From Hypericum androsaemum (lineage: Eukaryota; Streptophyta; Magnoliopsida; Malpighiales; Hypericaceae): a DNA stretch of 64,000 nucleotides. The translations under genes and the position numbers were made by a program. The DNA lies in contig OZ023182.1 in NCBI GenBank assembly GCA_963995505.1, forward strand, positions 4,642,707 to 4,706,706, written 5' to 3'. This document shows positions 45,286 through 56,622 of this stretch, piece by piece (the stretch's first letter is position 1; the number at the start of each line of letters is the position of its first letter). The notes beneath the pieces are model-generated. The model worked only from the letters and a program-made list of their open reading frames with translations, was not told the origin of the DNA and ran no database searches.

Positions 45286-46757
45286 TCAGACATACATGTA
45301 TTCACCACCACGTAGAGCATTGGCAGCTCCTTTTCGCTCTTCTTCGTCCTCCTTTTCCTTCTCTTTCCGACTCTCGTAAGCATGATCGTCGGTACGCAGC
45401 TCATGCCGGCAAATCGGACAAGAGTTGTGCTCATCCTGCAGGAAAGAGGAAAAGATGTAAACTTTGTACCTCTGCAATCGGCTTACGAATTCAAATCCAG
45501 AAGGGAGGCACATCTTTTCTTTCTGAAAAGTGATGTAAGATACTTCAAGATACCAACAAACAATCAACACAGTTCAGATTACCAGCCAAGGCTTCAGGCA
45601 CGGAGGATGGAACGTATGCTTGCATGGTAACTCTTGCATCTTATCGCCTACAACAAGATTCTCCTTGCAAATTGCACATTCAGCCTCCTGTCCTAGCCTG
45701 GCCAAGATCTCCTCGGTGAGAGCAATAATAGGAAGGTTTGCAACAACCTCTTTACTGGCAGGAGGGCGTTTGGGGACAGAAGAACCACCATCGAGGATCT
45801 AAAAATGCAATACCCCACAAATGAGACAGACAGACACTAGTATCCCCTCGAACAAATCATGTTCTACCGAGTCATTGTAAAGCATTGAAGCAGCAAACAA
45901 ACTATTCATCATGCAACTTAATTTATCATATAGCTTCCAGGTGAATCCAAAATAAAACTATCAACCCGAGGCCAGCAAAAAGTGGTAATGTTTCGTATCG
46001 TCACCTCCAGCAACGGGATAATGTTGTCCAGATCGCTATCCTGGATCAATCTTTCAACACTTGCCGCCAAGTCACCAATACCATTCTCCTCTACCAAGGC
46101 CGTCGCCCCAGCCCCCGTGGAAGATTCCGCTGCCATAAGCGCGTTCATAAGATTGGACTGCACCAACCACCGCGGCTGTGGGGGCTCCGGGTCCACCGTT
46201 AAATGCCCTTCGAACAGGTACCCTGACAACACACAAACTCCTCCTAAATCATAAACCGGCCAACAAAAACTCAATTTCACAAAAAAAATAACAGAAAGAT
46301 CAAAATTAAATTAACCTCTACTTGAAGAAGGCTGAGGCTGTACGGCGTCGATCTGCTCCAGCTGCTCCTTCGCCTGGGCGACGCACATCTTCAAATGCGC
46401 CTTCTCCGCTGCATCGGGGGTCAGAGCCTCGGCCAGCTTGAACAGCTCCAATCCGGCCAGCCAGAACCCCGGCGCCGTGTGCCTCGTCCTCAGAATCGTC
46501 GCGGCTCGAGAAACCACCGTATAGAACTGCCAACAAACAGATCCAGTAACTACCAAACGGAAAAGAACCGCGCGCGCGGGGGGAGGCTAATCCAAACGGC
46601 GTCAACTTACGGATTTGCGAAGGGAGGGAGAAGCGGAGGGGTAACGGTCACGGAAGAGGGAAGCGACGGAAGCGACGGCGTCCTCGAACTTATCCTTCTT
46701 CTCCAGCTGTTTCTTCAATTCCTCCAACTTCTTCCTCACCCCTTCCTCGGATTCCAT
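45286..46757 (-). CDS. AIP2: AIP2-type RING-H2 E3 ubiquitin ligase
   Basis: In Arabidopsis AIP2 ubiquitinates the seed transcription factor ABI3 and dampens ABA signalling. Five exons, 46757-46611, 46526-46316, 46222-46005, 45798-45583 and 45435-45286, sum to 942 nt (313 codons; Arabidopsis about 310). The N-terminus is a charged helical region (VRKKLEELKKQLEKKDKFED). A central acidic part contains WLVQSNLMNALMAAESS. The RING-H2 finger spans about residues 233-273: C-x2-C-x14-C-x-H-x2-H-x2-C-x10-C-x2-C, with HTFHPPCLKPWL in the middle and CPICRHEL at the end. It is split between exons 4 and 5. The C-terminus is Glu/Lys-rich. All zinc ligands are present and the gene appears functional. Confidence 0.95.
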
Positions 46758-47436
46758 AGCTTGGTAGCTCCTCTCCGATTGGTTTTTGTGTAATTTTGGA
46801 GAATCCTGCGGGGAATTTTGACGGGTTTAGTTTTTGTTTCTTTGAGAAGGGGGGAAACGGTAGTTATTGTTGGGTTTCGTGTCTTGACAAGAAAGTCAGT
46901 TTCCGTGTCGGTCGTTTTGCGATGACGTCAGGTGGGAAAGCGGTCGTCCGTGCTTGAACGGGTTACGGGATGACTGCTTGCTGAGCCTGGGCCTACATGC
47001 TCATATACAAAGGCAAGGTTTATATATGTACGTTCTCGCCCAGCCCATTTATAAGGTCTATTTTTTGCTATTGGCTAATCTTAGATTAAAACTTAAAAGT
47101 GTCTTTAACAACTACAAAGATAATCGTTTTAAGTTCTAGTGCGTGGAAATGCAAGAGTGTTAAATACTTATTATAGAACTTTGACACCTTTTAAAAGTCA
47201 TATCCGATTCGAACCTAGATTATTCGGCCAACTGATTTCCATCTTAGTTAGTTATCCTTACAACTACATGAAATACAGAAGAGAATAGATAACACAGGGA
47301 ACACTAGCTAGCAGAAACATCATTCATCCAAGAACACACAAAAAATGAGTTACAAAGTTAATCAGCAGAGGTTAATAGTGTCATCAATCTTCTATCAAAC
47401 TTGGGGTAGCAATCCTTTAGCAAGCTAATTTAACAA
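46758..47436. other. AIP2 promoter region and F-box gene 3' flank
   Basis: Spacer of about 680 bp. The GC-richer right-of-gene part is the AIP2 leader and promoter. Nothing else is recognised. Confidence 0.5.
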
Positions 47437-48684
47437 TCAAACAGTAGCTTCGATCCGCGGCTGGAATGCGAAGGCTGACATGAACTCAACAGCTTCGCCG
47501 TTCCTGAAGCGCTTTGGCAACTCCTCCCATCCGTTGATCCGCAAGTCGCAGATCACATAACTGAAAAAATCTGCAGAGTTCAAGCAGATGAGCATTTGGT
47601 CGCCCGCTCCTACGCAGTTTATGTCCGCCTTTTTGTCGCAGAACTCGTGGGACATGGCAGGGGGCATTGCGCATATCTGGAGCCATGACCTGCTGATCTC
47701 GTCGAACTTCCATACCCGCAGGCTGGCGCTCTCAAAGAATTCTGATAAGACCACCACTAGCACCTCTCCTCTGCACTCCACCAGGTCGATGGAGTACTCA
47801 GAGCAAACTGGCAGGAGCCTAGGGTACTCGGAGAAGGACTTGCGCGCTAGATCGCAAGCAACGATCTTGCCCGAGGAGCTCAGGAAATAGACTATGCACT
47901 CACCATTCTTCTGAGTGATGACTGATGAGTATTGCTTCGATGGGCTCCTTTGCATATTGGTTGATACCACGTTTCCCGTCTTGCTAAGGAAGTACATTGT
48001 GCAATCTTCTTCACTCAACTCCAGCTCTCTGGATTCATCCGCATTTCTTCTCAACGATATCTCTTCTTCCCAAGAATCGGTGCTCGAGTTGTAGACTCTG
48101 CATGAGAGTCTCGGTAACTCGTTGTAGATCAACACAATCTTGTAGCAAGGTTGCTGCATCTCTGAACATGTAGTCATTGCAACGGCATGAAGTGATTGAC
48201 TCTCTGGAGCGGGATCCAATGGAGGCAACTGCCGAGAGGAACCATTAACAGGATTGGAAACGACGAGGTTGCGGGAATCATTCAAGAAGCAGACCAAGCC
48301 CCCTGATGCTGCAACAGGCATGGAACCGCAGTTCAAGCTCGGCTGCAACGAAGGCCGGGGACTGAGCTTCTTCCAGCTACGTTCAGCGGAATCAAACACA
48401 GTCGACTGGTTCAGACAGGAACCAACCATGTAAAACCACGGATCTCGAGTTGGAACCTCGGAGCAGGCAAGCTTGAAGCTTGAAGAATGTGCAACAGATT
48501 TCCACCTCTTGCACACCGAATTGAATCGGAAAAACGAGGAGGTGGGCAGCCAGGACAGAACCCTCTCAAGAAGGTCTTCATTGAGCTCATCCAGAGAGAA
48601 TGGCACCAAGCTTGGATCTTCATCCACCAACTTCCTCTTCCTGCTCGGTCTCCAGGCGGCTCGGCTTTCGATAAGATGATTCAT
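47437..48684 (-). CDS. F-box protein (kelch-like C-terminus)
   Basis: A single coding exon of 415 codons. The F-box covers about residues 30-75 (LNEDLLERVLSWLPTSSFFR, then VCKRWKSVAHSSSF) and should bind SKP1 in an SCF ubiquitin ligase. The rest holds repeated beta-strand-like segments typical of F-box/kelch or FBA-like substrate domains: RDPWFYMVGSCLNQ, GLVCFLNDSRNLVVSNPV, WKKLSPRP and SWLQICAMPP. The ending SAFAFQPRIEA resembles the F-box/kelch group that includes HAWAIIAN SKIRT, but similarity elsewhere looks limited, so I give no symbol. A 5'UTR intron is likely, with donor after 49020 and acceptor before 48708. ATG 48684 is preceded by an in-frame leader without coding features. Confidence 0.88.
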   Translation of the reverse strand: MNHLIESRAAWRPSRKRKLVDEDPSLVPFSLDELNEDLLERVLSWLPTSSFFRFNSVCKRWKSVAHSSSFKLACSEVPTRDPWFYMVGSCLNQSTVFDSAERSWKKLSPRPSLQPSLNCGSMPVAASGGLVCFLNDSRNLVVSNPVNGSSRQLPPLDPAPESQSLHAVAMTTCSEMQQPCYKIVLIYNELPRLSCRVYNSSTDSWEEEISLRRNADESRELELSEEDCTMYFLSKTGNVVSTNMQRSPSKQYSSVITQKNGECIVYFLSSSGKIVACDLARKSFSEYPRLLPVCSEYSIDLVECRGEVLVVVLSEFFESASLRVWKFDEISRSWLQICAMPPAMSHEFCDKKADINCVGAGDQMLICLNSADFFSYVICDLRINGWEELPKRFRNGEAVEFMSAFAFQPRIEATV

Positions 48685-48708
48685 TGCCAGGACTACTCAA
48701 CAATCACT

Positions 48709-49019
48709 CTGCCAAAGAGATGAAACCAAGAAGTTCAACAACTAGAAGTTAAAGAGGATAAAAAAAACTCCTTTTCTAAAGCCATAAGGGCGAGGACTAA
48801 TCAAAAGGGGGAGCTCTAAATGGACTTTTCCTCCCCACCCACAAAGGAATGGGCACCCAAAAGTTAAAGAGAAAGGGAGAGGAGGGCTTGAAACGAAATA
48901 TCAAAGCAACGCATCATTAAACAAAGCAGAAAAAATTAGTCCAATGCACGCCCACAAACTATTAAGCAAGTGGGTAAGAACATAATGGAACATTTAACAA
49001 TGGGAGGTAAGAAATGTAC
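48709..49019 (-). other. Probable 5'UTR intron of the F-box gene
   Basis: On the minus strand, AGAAG followed by GTACATTTC gives a donor at 49019-49018. TCTCTTTGGCAG gives an acceptor ending at 48709. The span of about 310 bp sits between the TATA box and the start codon. Confidence 0.45.
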
Positions 49020-49111
49020 CTTCTGGTTAGAGTGGACTTGGAGGAGGGAGAAGAAGGTAAGTGAGAAAACAACACATGAAGTGGAGAGGAAAGTCAGGGT
49101 TTGGTGGGTCT

Positions 49112-49119
49112 TTATAAAG
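49112..49119 (-). promoter_or_regulatory. TATA box of the F-box gene
   Basis: CTTTATAAAG, about 430 bp before the start codon. This is consistent with a leader containing the predicted intron. Confidence 0.5.
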
Positions 49120-49199
49120 AGAGGACAGTGACTAAACAGCACAAATAAAGAGCTCGATAAAGCACAAGCCGAGTCATAATCTGCTAACAAGGACATTTT

Positions 49200-50400
49200 G
49201 GTATTTTTAAGTAGATTTTTGCCATAGAAAATCGCATATTTTGGTAATGAAGACTCAAAAATATAATAAAAATAAATCAGAGAACGTGATCGTTTTTCAA
49301 ATACGAAAAATCTTTGAGTATATTTATGTAAAAATAATGGATTTGAGAATAATTTTTTCTAAATTTTTGTCAAACTAAATCTATCTCGCTATTTTAACTA
49401 ATATAAATTTAAGACAGTTATCTCAAAAAATATTAGTAAAATCTCAAATTTGGAACCTATGTAGATGAAATGAAGTCTAGTGGGAAGGTTCCTAGGTGTC
49501 TCTCTAGGTTACTTTGTTTTTTTCTGTTTCACGGGTGGCGTTGACACTAGAAGAGAGAGAGAGGGAGGGAGAGAATTTTGTTTGATACCCACGCGAGACA
49601 AGTTGACTCTCTTCTTTTTCTCTGTTGCCCTGCACTTGGCTTGGCATCTGTTTAGTCCAAAGTCCAAATGCTTGTGGACATTGGATTCGGGTTCGGGCCA
49701 GCTAATAGATTCACCTAGAGTCAGAAGTCTTCCTGTTGAAGCCAGGCATGAAGAGCCCACTTTTAATCTGTGTATCTGCAACCTATATTTGGTCTATTAA
49801 CATCCTGCAGTTTTGCTAGTTCTCGATTCTGGATAACAGAGATTCGTAAAAATAACTTTTAAGATTTAATGACTATTAGTATTATCTGAATTTCTCCAAT
49901 CCGTTTGAAGGGAGCAAACCAGAATCGGTTCCGGGACTAGCAATGGGAGAGGGGTTAAAGTTGGCTTGGCTAGAGGAAAAAGAATAATGTAAATCTGAAA
50001 AAGAAAAGGGAACTGCTGGCTAGGTTACAGAGTAAAGCAGGGATTTGTGTCGAGCTTTTTCTTTTCTCTTGTCTGGTGAAAGGCCAAATCACATCGGTGC
50101 ACCTCTTTACCATTCTTAGGTGATGATGCCAAATATCGGCTAAAGATGGATAGGAATGATTACTATGCTATGCAACATCAGCGCTCTTTTACACTATACA
50201 ACCAATAAGAGATAAGAGTTGTTCTATCTTAACCAAGTCTCGGGTTCTAATTTTTGGGTACGCAGTAGTGTTAAATACTTGTTGAGAGAACTTTGCCACA
50301 TTTTAAAGGTCATATCCAGCTTGAAATCAGATTAGTCGGCTCAATGGACAAGATACCAATTGGTTAAAACAAAAAAAGCAATAAAAGATTTGATTTTTTT
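49200..50400. other. Intergenic
   Basis: AT-rich, with a GA-rich patch near 49550-49575. No gene is recognised. Confidence 0.4.
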
Positions 50401-50403
50401 TAA

Positions 50404-50493
50404 AGGTAAATTTTTATACCACGCCAAGGCTTGAACCTTAGACTTCCTTGAAATTTACAAAGCCTTGTGCCGCTAGGCTACGTGTCCTTTGGC
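50404..50493 (-). repeat. tRNA-derived SINE-like head
   Basis: Read on the minus strand, CGTAGCCTAGCGGC resembles an RNA polymerase III box A and GGTTCAAGCCTTGG a box B, about 32 bp apart between their facing ends. No clear tail or target duplication was delimited. A similar unit lies at 52800-52880. Confidence 0.55.
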
Positions 50494-50812
50494 GAGATTT
50501 GAATTTACTTAAGACATTTTTTTTCCTCTCCCTCGTAACAATAATTATTATCTTTTTTGGTTGAACTTATTTGCTATCCGGGTACTGATTAGCAATGTTT
50601 TTAAAACCGACCCGGAAGGCGACCCGTAATTCTTAACATTTTTGGTTCAACTGGTCAGACCGGTCAGACCGTCGGTTAGACCGGTACTTCTATTTTATAT
50701 TAATATAATTAAATAATGTTAATAAATTTAATTTAACATACAAATTGATAAAATATTAAATAAGTTCAAATATTTACAAAGCCTTGTGCCGCTAGGCTAC
50801 GTGTCCTTTGGC
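50453..50812 (+). repeat. Exact 41-bp direct repeat
   Basis: 50453-50493 and 50772-50812 are identical over 41 bp, including CCGCTAGGCTACGTGTCC. The first copy is native to the SINE-like unit. The second lies at the junction of the internal duplication of the neighbouring element. Confidence 0.92.
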
Positions 50813-51332
50813 TGGTCGGACCAGTACTTCTATTTTATATTAATATAATTAAATAATATTTAATAAATTTAATTTAACATACAAAATGATAAAATATTAA
50901 ATAAGTTCAAATATTTAGCAACTTTGTTATACAATTTATCCAAACAAAGTCTTCAAACATGAATTGAACAAGTCTAGAATAACAAGAAGATGATTATACA
51001 AGTTTTCAGGTTCGACATATTAGTCCAATTCATTTGACTTAGTTGAAATATTATCAAGAATTGTTAAAAAATAAGTTTTTTGTGATCAAAAAGTGATGTA
51101 CACTCTCCGAATGTGGAAGTTGAAGTTTTATTTCTAAATTAAATCAGATAAAATAGAAAAAATAAACACTAATTTTTTTGATCCAGGCGAACCGGGTCAC
51201 CCGGAAGTACTTGACCTGGCGGTCCGATCGGATTTTAGCCGGTCGAACCGCATTCTGAGTTTTAGAAAAAAATCAACCAGAATTTGATTCCAGGTAACGG
51301 TCCGACCACAGTTTTTAAAATATTGCTAATTA
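50588..51332. mobile_element. GGTCCGACC-family element with internal duplication
   Basis: Terminal inverted repeats of about 20 bp, TGATTAGCAATGTTTTTAAA and its imperfect inverse, enclose GGTCAGACC/GGTCCGACC clusters at both ends and an AT-rich core. Within the core a segment of about 100 bp (50681-50778) is repeated at 50821-50920. Between the copies is a stretch copied from the nearby SINE-like unit. Confidence 0.6.
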
Positions 51333-53499
51333 GATTGATTAATTCAGCTCTGAAAAAGTTAAAAATTTAATGGTGACAAAATTTTCTCAATAAGTATTAT
51401 TTTTTTCAATTCAAATGAATCGAACTTGAGATATTAATCATTTGTACTATACATTGCAGCTGTAAATAAAAAAATGGATTTGAATTACAAAACAACATTT
51501 GTTTTTGGTATAATTAAAAAAACATCTTTAGAGCCCATGAAAACGGGACTTTGCATCAGTAAAATGTTTTACCTTTGTTAACAAAAGGCTATCTCGTTCG
51601 TGTTAGCTTTACTGTAGGCAGATTATGCACATGTTATGGGCACGCTTTCACTCATGAAAAAAGCGAAAGCGCACGTAAGAGGAAACACAATAAATTGTCA
51701 AAGGGTGTTACCAAGCCAAAGCTAAACATTTTATGTTATTTAAGATCCGAATCCTACGTTACTCGACTCAAATTTCGTCGAAAACATACGTCATGCTATT
51801 TTAATGGCCCAGTAAATGTTGGTCGATAATTTTCAAATACCTCAAATCATGAACATAATCGTGGATTCACGATTGTAAAAATGGTCAATAATACGAAACT
51901 AACATTAACAAACCAGTAATTTCAGGTAAAAATACACTGTGATCGCTTTCAGATAGTAAAAATATCTTTAATTCAGATCTTATAAATTTTATATAAAAAA
52001 ATATCATCAGAAGAGTCGCTATATTGAAACCGAATTCGATTAAAAAAACACAGTGATCGTGGCGGGGGAGGGGAGGGGTCTTGATATTTGCAAAGCACGG
52101 AGGAAAGAAAAGAAAGGGCCGAAAAGCAAAAGTCCAAAGTAACCAACGCTTCACTTTGTCAGCTCTGTCCTCCTCGTTGAGGAATCTCTCTCTCCCTTCA
52201 AAGCTATACCCGTGGATATAGGGCTTTGGGGTGTGCATGTCTGCAAGTCAATACCCAGGAATCAATTCCACAAGCCAAAGCGTCTCCAAACAATAAACTA
52301 AACTAAACAAAAAAAAGGGAATAATAAAGAGGGGAGCCGAAACGGAATACGAGGCCTTGATTTCTAAGTGCATCTTTCGTTTTTTATTATTCATAGTAGA
52401 ATATTATGAGTACTATTTAGAAAATTATTTCTACTAACGATATTTTTTTATCTTAATAAAAATTTGAATCTTATGCATGCATGAATTCAAATATTTTTAC
52501 CAATTTAACGAGCTCGTATAAGTAAGTTCATCTTCCGTATTCTGAAAATCGTCAATTACGATCTTCCTCCCTCCAGTTGCGTATCTTGAATCTCTAGGCC
52601 ATTCCCCTCCGGTGTCCCTCCGGCTTTCACGCCTCTGCCTCCCGCGCTTTTCCCATTCCAAGAGCATCGAACCACGAGAACTCGTCCGTGTGAATGCACT
52701 TATTATTTCATAATTACGAAAATTGTTGCAGAGCTGGTTAACAGAATCAACATGGGACTTTATCACATTGCCTTCTTTTTAAGGTAGATTATTTACACTT
52801 AGATTACACCCCGCTAGGGTTTGATCCCTGAACTTCCGTCAATTCATGAACGTCTTGTACGGCTAAGTGCCCTTTGGTACATTACCTTTGTATTAGAATT
52901 AGTGTGCAAATTACCCGAAAAATTGCACAAAACTAACTTATATTGATATCATATTAAAATTTCCTTATGCAACTCATCGGATTAGAAGAGTTTTCAAGAG
53001 GACCATTTTGAAAAAGAATAGGTCGTGTGTACAAGGTTGTCACTTGCTGTTTATATCTAAAATATCAGGGTAATTTGAAGTAAGGCCGTTCATGCTTTGA
53101 TTATTTACGAAAATCTGATGGTTATCCATAGTATACACTGACATAAATTTAAAGGGGTTCTTTAGAACTGGTACCATAAAATCCATCGAACCCCCTATTT
53201 ATTTATGTAACTGTATACTATCAATGACCATTAGATTGATAGTATACTATCCACGGATTTTACTGTTGTTCCGTAAAGTTATTAGATAATAAAAGGCATA
53301 AAATATTGTTGCTAATTGTAACCCTACAATATAAGTTAAGTATCGGTACAATTTGTTGTTGTTAATAGTAACATGTTATTCGAAAACTTACAAGACTGAT
53401 TCATGTTCGAGTAGATATAATTTTTAATTTGTAATAAAATTATTTTACAAATATTTAATACTGATATGTCTCAAAAAATTTGAACTTAAATCCCTCGAT
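51333..53499. other. Intergenic, AT-rich
   Basis: Open frames at 51575-51829, 51885-52238 and 52497-52766 show no recognisable protein features. A SINE-like unit at 52800-52880 is listed separately. Confidence 0.4.
52800..52880 (-). repeat. Second tRNA-derived SINE-like head
   Basis: On the minus strand GGCACTTAGCCGTAC (box-A-like) and GGGATCAAACCC (box-B-like) are arranged as in the unit at 50404. The two are diverged. Confidence 0.45.
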
Positions 53500-54025
53500 A
53501 ATGGTCAGGATCTGGGTAAGATCCATGAGACCCATATCATTACTCTCTTTTTGAAGGTCAGACCCAAATTATTATCCTTATCTTCTTAAAAAAATAAGGA
53601 TCCGGGTCCTAAAAAATTGGACAGAATTAGGGTGATCTACGGGTCCGTGTTATTTATTTATTTTTTTAAAAATTAACTATCATTTGATTGTTCTCAAACA
53701 ATAAGGGACATTAAAAAAATGTGAATGCAATTGATTCGTTCATTAAAAAAATTAAATACAAAGAAATCAAGCAAACAAATTCAAAAAAATTAAAGTCAGT
53801 AGGTTGAGATTGAAAATTTGGTATTATGTTTAGTAATTAATGTAAATATATATTATTTTAAAAAATTAGTGCAGAATCATGGCATGATCCTATAGATCTA
53901 TATTCATGCCCTTATCATTTTCAAGTATCAGAATCTAGATCTAGACCCGATCAAAATTAACGGATCTTAGAATTTTCGAATTTACATCAGAGTAGACCCC
54001 AGGTCTAATTGGCATCCTATATTTG
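53500..54025. mobile_element. hAT-like element, copy 2 (degenerate)
   Basis: Related to the element at 24293-25245 but inverted. The right end GGTCTAATTGGCATCCTA corresponds to the other copy's left end. Shared internal motifs include GGATCCGGGTCC and the TTTGGTATTAT region. The left end is eroded. It lacks the 379-bp insert and so shows the empty target site. Confidence 0.7.
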
Positions 54026-54221
54026 TCGCAACTTGCGATAAGTATGTAGTTGGCCCACAAACAAGCAATATCGGGCTTAAGAAACAATACCAGGCCTGCC
54101 CAAAAGGAACACGAACCGGACTACCAAAGCTTCCAGAAGAGGACACCCACGTAGAACGGAACCAACCAGAACGCATCGAAACGGTGGAACCCAAACAAAT
54201 TAAACGACACGATCAAGCGAA
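54026..54221. other. Upstream region of FAX gene
   Basis: Short promoter region. No TATA box is called. Confidence 0.4.
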
Positions 54222-55892
54222 ATGGCAGAGACATTAGCTCTTCACTCCCAGTCGTCGCTCCTCCTCCCGCTTCTCCGCCGCGTATCCCGTGCTCCCGCGA
54301 CTACACCAGCTCCCTCGCTCCATCGTTTGACTTTGACCGCCCGAAGTCAACGCGTTTCCTTCCGGAAGCCTGTCGTTTCCGCTAGCGCTGTGACGACGTC
54401 TGCTCCGCCGTCCTCCTCCCCTGCGTCGACGATCTTGAACGAAAACGTTGACTTTTCCACGGTAGGGATCGAGGTCGGGATAGAGCCTGATATCGGCGGC
54501 GGAGGCGGTTTCGGCGATATCGGAAGCGGCGGCGGCGACGGAAGGGGCGAAGGACCGGAAGAGGATCGCGGCGGTGACGAGGGGGAGAAGAAGAAGAAGG
54601 GGATGTCGATGTCTCAGAAGTTGACTCTTGGCTACGCCGCCCTCGTTGGAAGTAAGTGTAAAGAGTGTGAAAATGAATTCTGGTTTCAGTTTTTTAGGGT
54701 TTATGAAGGCTTAACTTTAATTGATTTGATTTGATGACGTGGTTGTCCAGTTGGGGGTCTGATGGGATTCTTGAAGAGCGGAAGCCAGAAGTCTCTTTTG
54801 GCCGGAGGAATTTCTGCGTCGGCGCTTTATTATGTTAACACCCAGCTTCCATCGAACCCGGTCTTCGCTTCTTCCATTGGCCTCGGTAAGTTCGGGGTTT
54901 GTGATCATTTTGATTTCGGCTTCGAATTGTTAGTAAGAACTGCTAGGTTGTGAGGTCGGCTCTAGACTGATCGAGAGGGTGTTGATCTTTGCTTCTATGC
55001 GGCTCTTTTGTCACTCCACGGGTGTATGTGCGATGATTTGAGGCCCGAGAGAGTGTTTGCTAGCATTTATTATTTCGAAACACGTAGTGTTAGAGATCGA
55101 AGGTAACTCTGTGTAGTTTCTGGTAAATTGACCTGCTTACCAAATCCATGGTACGCAGAGAAGCTCTCTCCATTGATGCATAGGAGAAGACAGTATATTG
55201 CTCTGACTGATAAGCTTCATTCTTTTAACATTTCCTTAGAAAAGAGGGAGCCTGTTTCTTGGTCAACATTTTGATCCCCTTGCAGATAGGTCCTTGATTG
55301 AACTGCAAGATTATTAATTCCATTTTCTGTTAGAACCTCATGTGCTGTGCTGTGACCTTCCGCTTCTTATGAGATATGGGGCCTTCTTTGTTATCGAAGG
55401 TTCATACATCTCGGCCCTCTTACGGTAAAGCCAATGCACCAGCCAGTGTGATGGCGAACACGCTGTGCTGTAAGCTAAGCCTAAACGTCCTTGTAGACAG
55501 AGGAGATATAGAAAGTGTGCCAGACGCGATTCATAAGATTCTATCTGTACTACCCCTCTTTCCAGACTCCTCTTATTTAGTATACTCGGCCACTTGTAGG
55601 GCGAACAAAATTGGTCTTCGTTTGATAGTAGGTTCCTCTCTTTTGTGCTCAACCGGCCTGCCAGCGAGTTATTCTCTCTTAGCATGTATACGGACAAGTT
55701 TGGTTCGGTCGAGGATGTCTTGCAATCTAATCCAATCTTAATAATATTACAGGTATCTCTGCAGCTCTTATGGGAGTTATGGGCGCGCGTTTCATGAAGT
55801 CAGGGAAGATATTTCCTGCAGGTGTTGTTTCTCTCGTGTCTTTCATAATGACTGGCGGGTACATCCACGGAATCTTTCGCAGCGCACACTAA
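54222..55892 (+). CDS. FAX2: Plastid fatty acid export protein (FAX, TMEM14 family)
   Basis: FAX proteins of the plastid inner envelope move free fatty acids out of the plastid. Three exons, 54222-54651, 54751-54885 and 55753-55892, give 234 codons with consistent phases. Residues 1 to about 60 form a Ser/Arg-rich transit peptide. Next is a Gly-rich, then Glu/Lys-rich linker (GGGGGFGDIGSGGGDGRGEG, then EKKKKG). The TMEM14 core starts MSQKLTLGYAALVGIGGLMG. It continues FLKSGSQKSLLAGGISASAL and ends FMKSGKIFPAGVVSLVSFIM followed by TGGYIHGIFRSAH, with about four membrane helices. The Gly-rich linker and the LKSGSQKSLLAGG motif favour FAX2 over FAX1 or FAX4; the subfamily is from memory. Intron 2 (867 bp) carries an unusual insert. 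Confidence 0.9.
55338..55741. other. Possible organelle-derived insert in FAX intron 2
   Basis: This part of the intron is open in long frames on both strands (55697-55338 minus, 119 codons; 55376-55741 plus, 121 codons). Its composition is much more balanced than the AT-rich introns around it, reminiscent of plant mitochondrial intergenic DNA. I cannot identify a parent sequence. Confidence 0.35.
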
Positions 55893-56622
55893 AAATCTTG
55901 AAGAAGATAACTTGAGAAGTTGTAATCCGCTGACTTTCGATTTCGTCGTGTTCATAAGGGAGTCGATGCTATGGCATCCTGGTCTTCTCTGAGGTTCTTG
56001 TTGGTAGATCTTGTAGACATTTTGTCTGTTGAAAGGTTTGTGATCTTGATTTAATAACACTTCAAATGGATACCATCTTTGAACTGAAACGACATTCTTT
56101 CCTTTAGGATTCATTATCAACCTCAGAATTGGCTATCGAATTTCAGTTTCCTGCGATTGGCAGTGTGTCCCAAGGCAACTACGGCCCTGTAGGCTGTAAT
56201 TAGGACCCTGAAGGCATTTGTTTTACTTTTGGTCCGTAAAGCAAACTTTCTTCCTGCCAATAACAGGAGGAGCTGAGGCTCGTCTCAGGAGACGATCTTA
56301 AGAACTCAAGAGTTAATTCATAAATCAATGGAGTGTCAAGGTGCCCAACGAACAATTTCGACATCTAGGAAAATCACATGAAGTAGACATACACGGAGTC
56401 ACGGACACAACGATTGTTTTCACTTGAGGTCACATTAGTTTCTGAACATACTTCAGCTACCGGGTAATTGCCAGGATCTGGGACAAGATCCCGCTTGGTA
56501 TTAACAGGGACCATAGCATGGCAAGTACGACGGACCTACAGAATGCATTATGCACATTGATAATTAGCTAAATTTGAAACGGCGGACAAACGTAGATAGT
56601 TCTTGGGCATCAGGTGCATCCG
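55893..56622. other. Convergent 3' regions of FAX and JAZ genes
   Basis: Holds the FAX 3'UTR and the JAZ 3'UTR. No other feature is seen. Confidence 0.5.

Noticed and set aside
48936..49196. 86-codon minus-strand frame upstream of the F-box gene
   Set aside because: It overlaps the predicted leader, TATA box and 5'UTR intron border and has no recognisable features.
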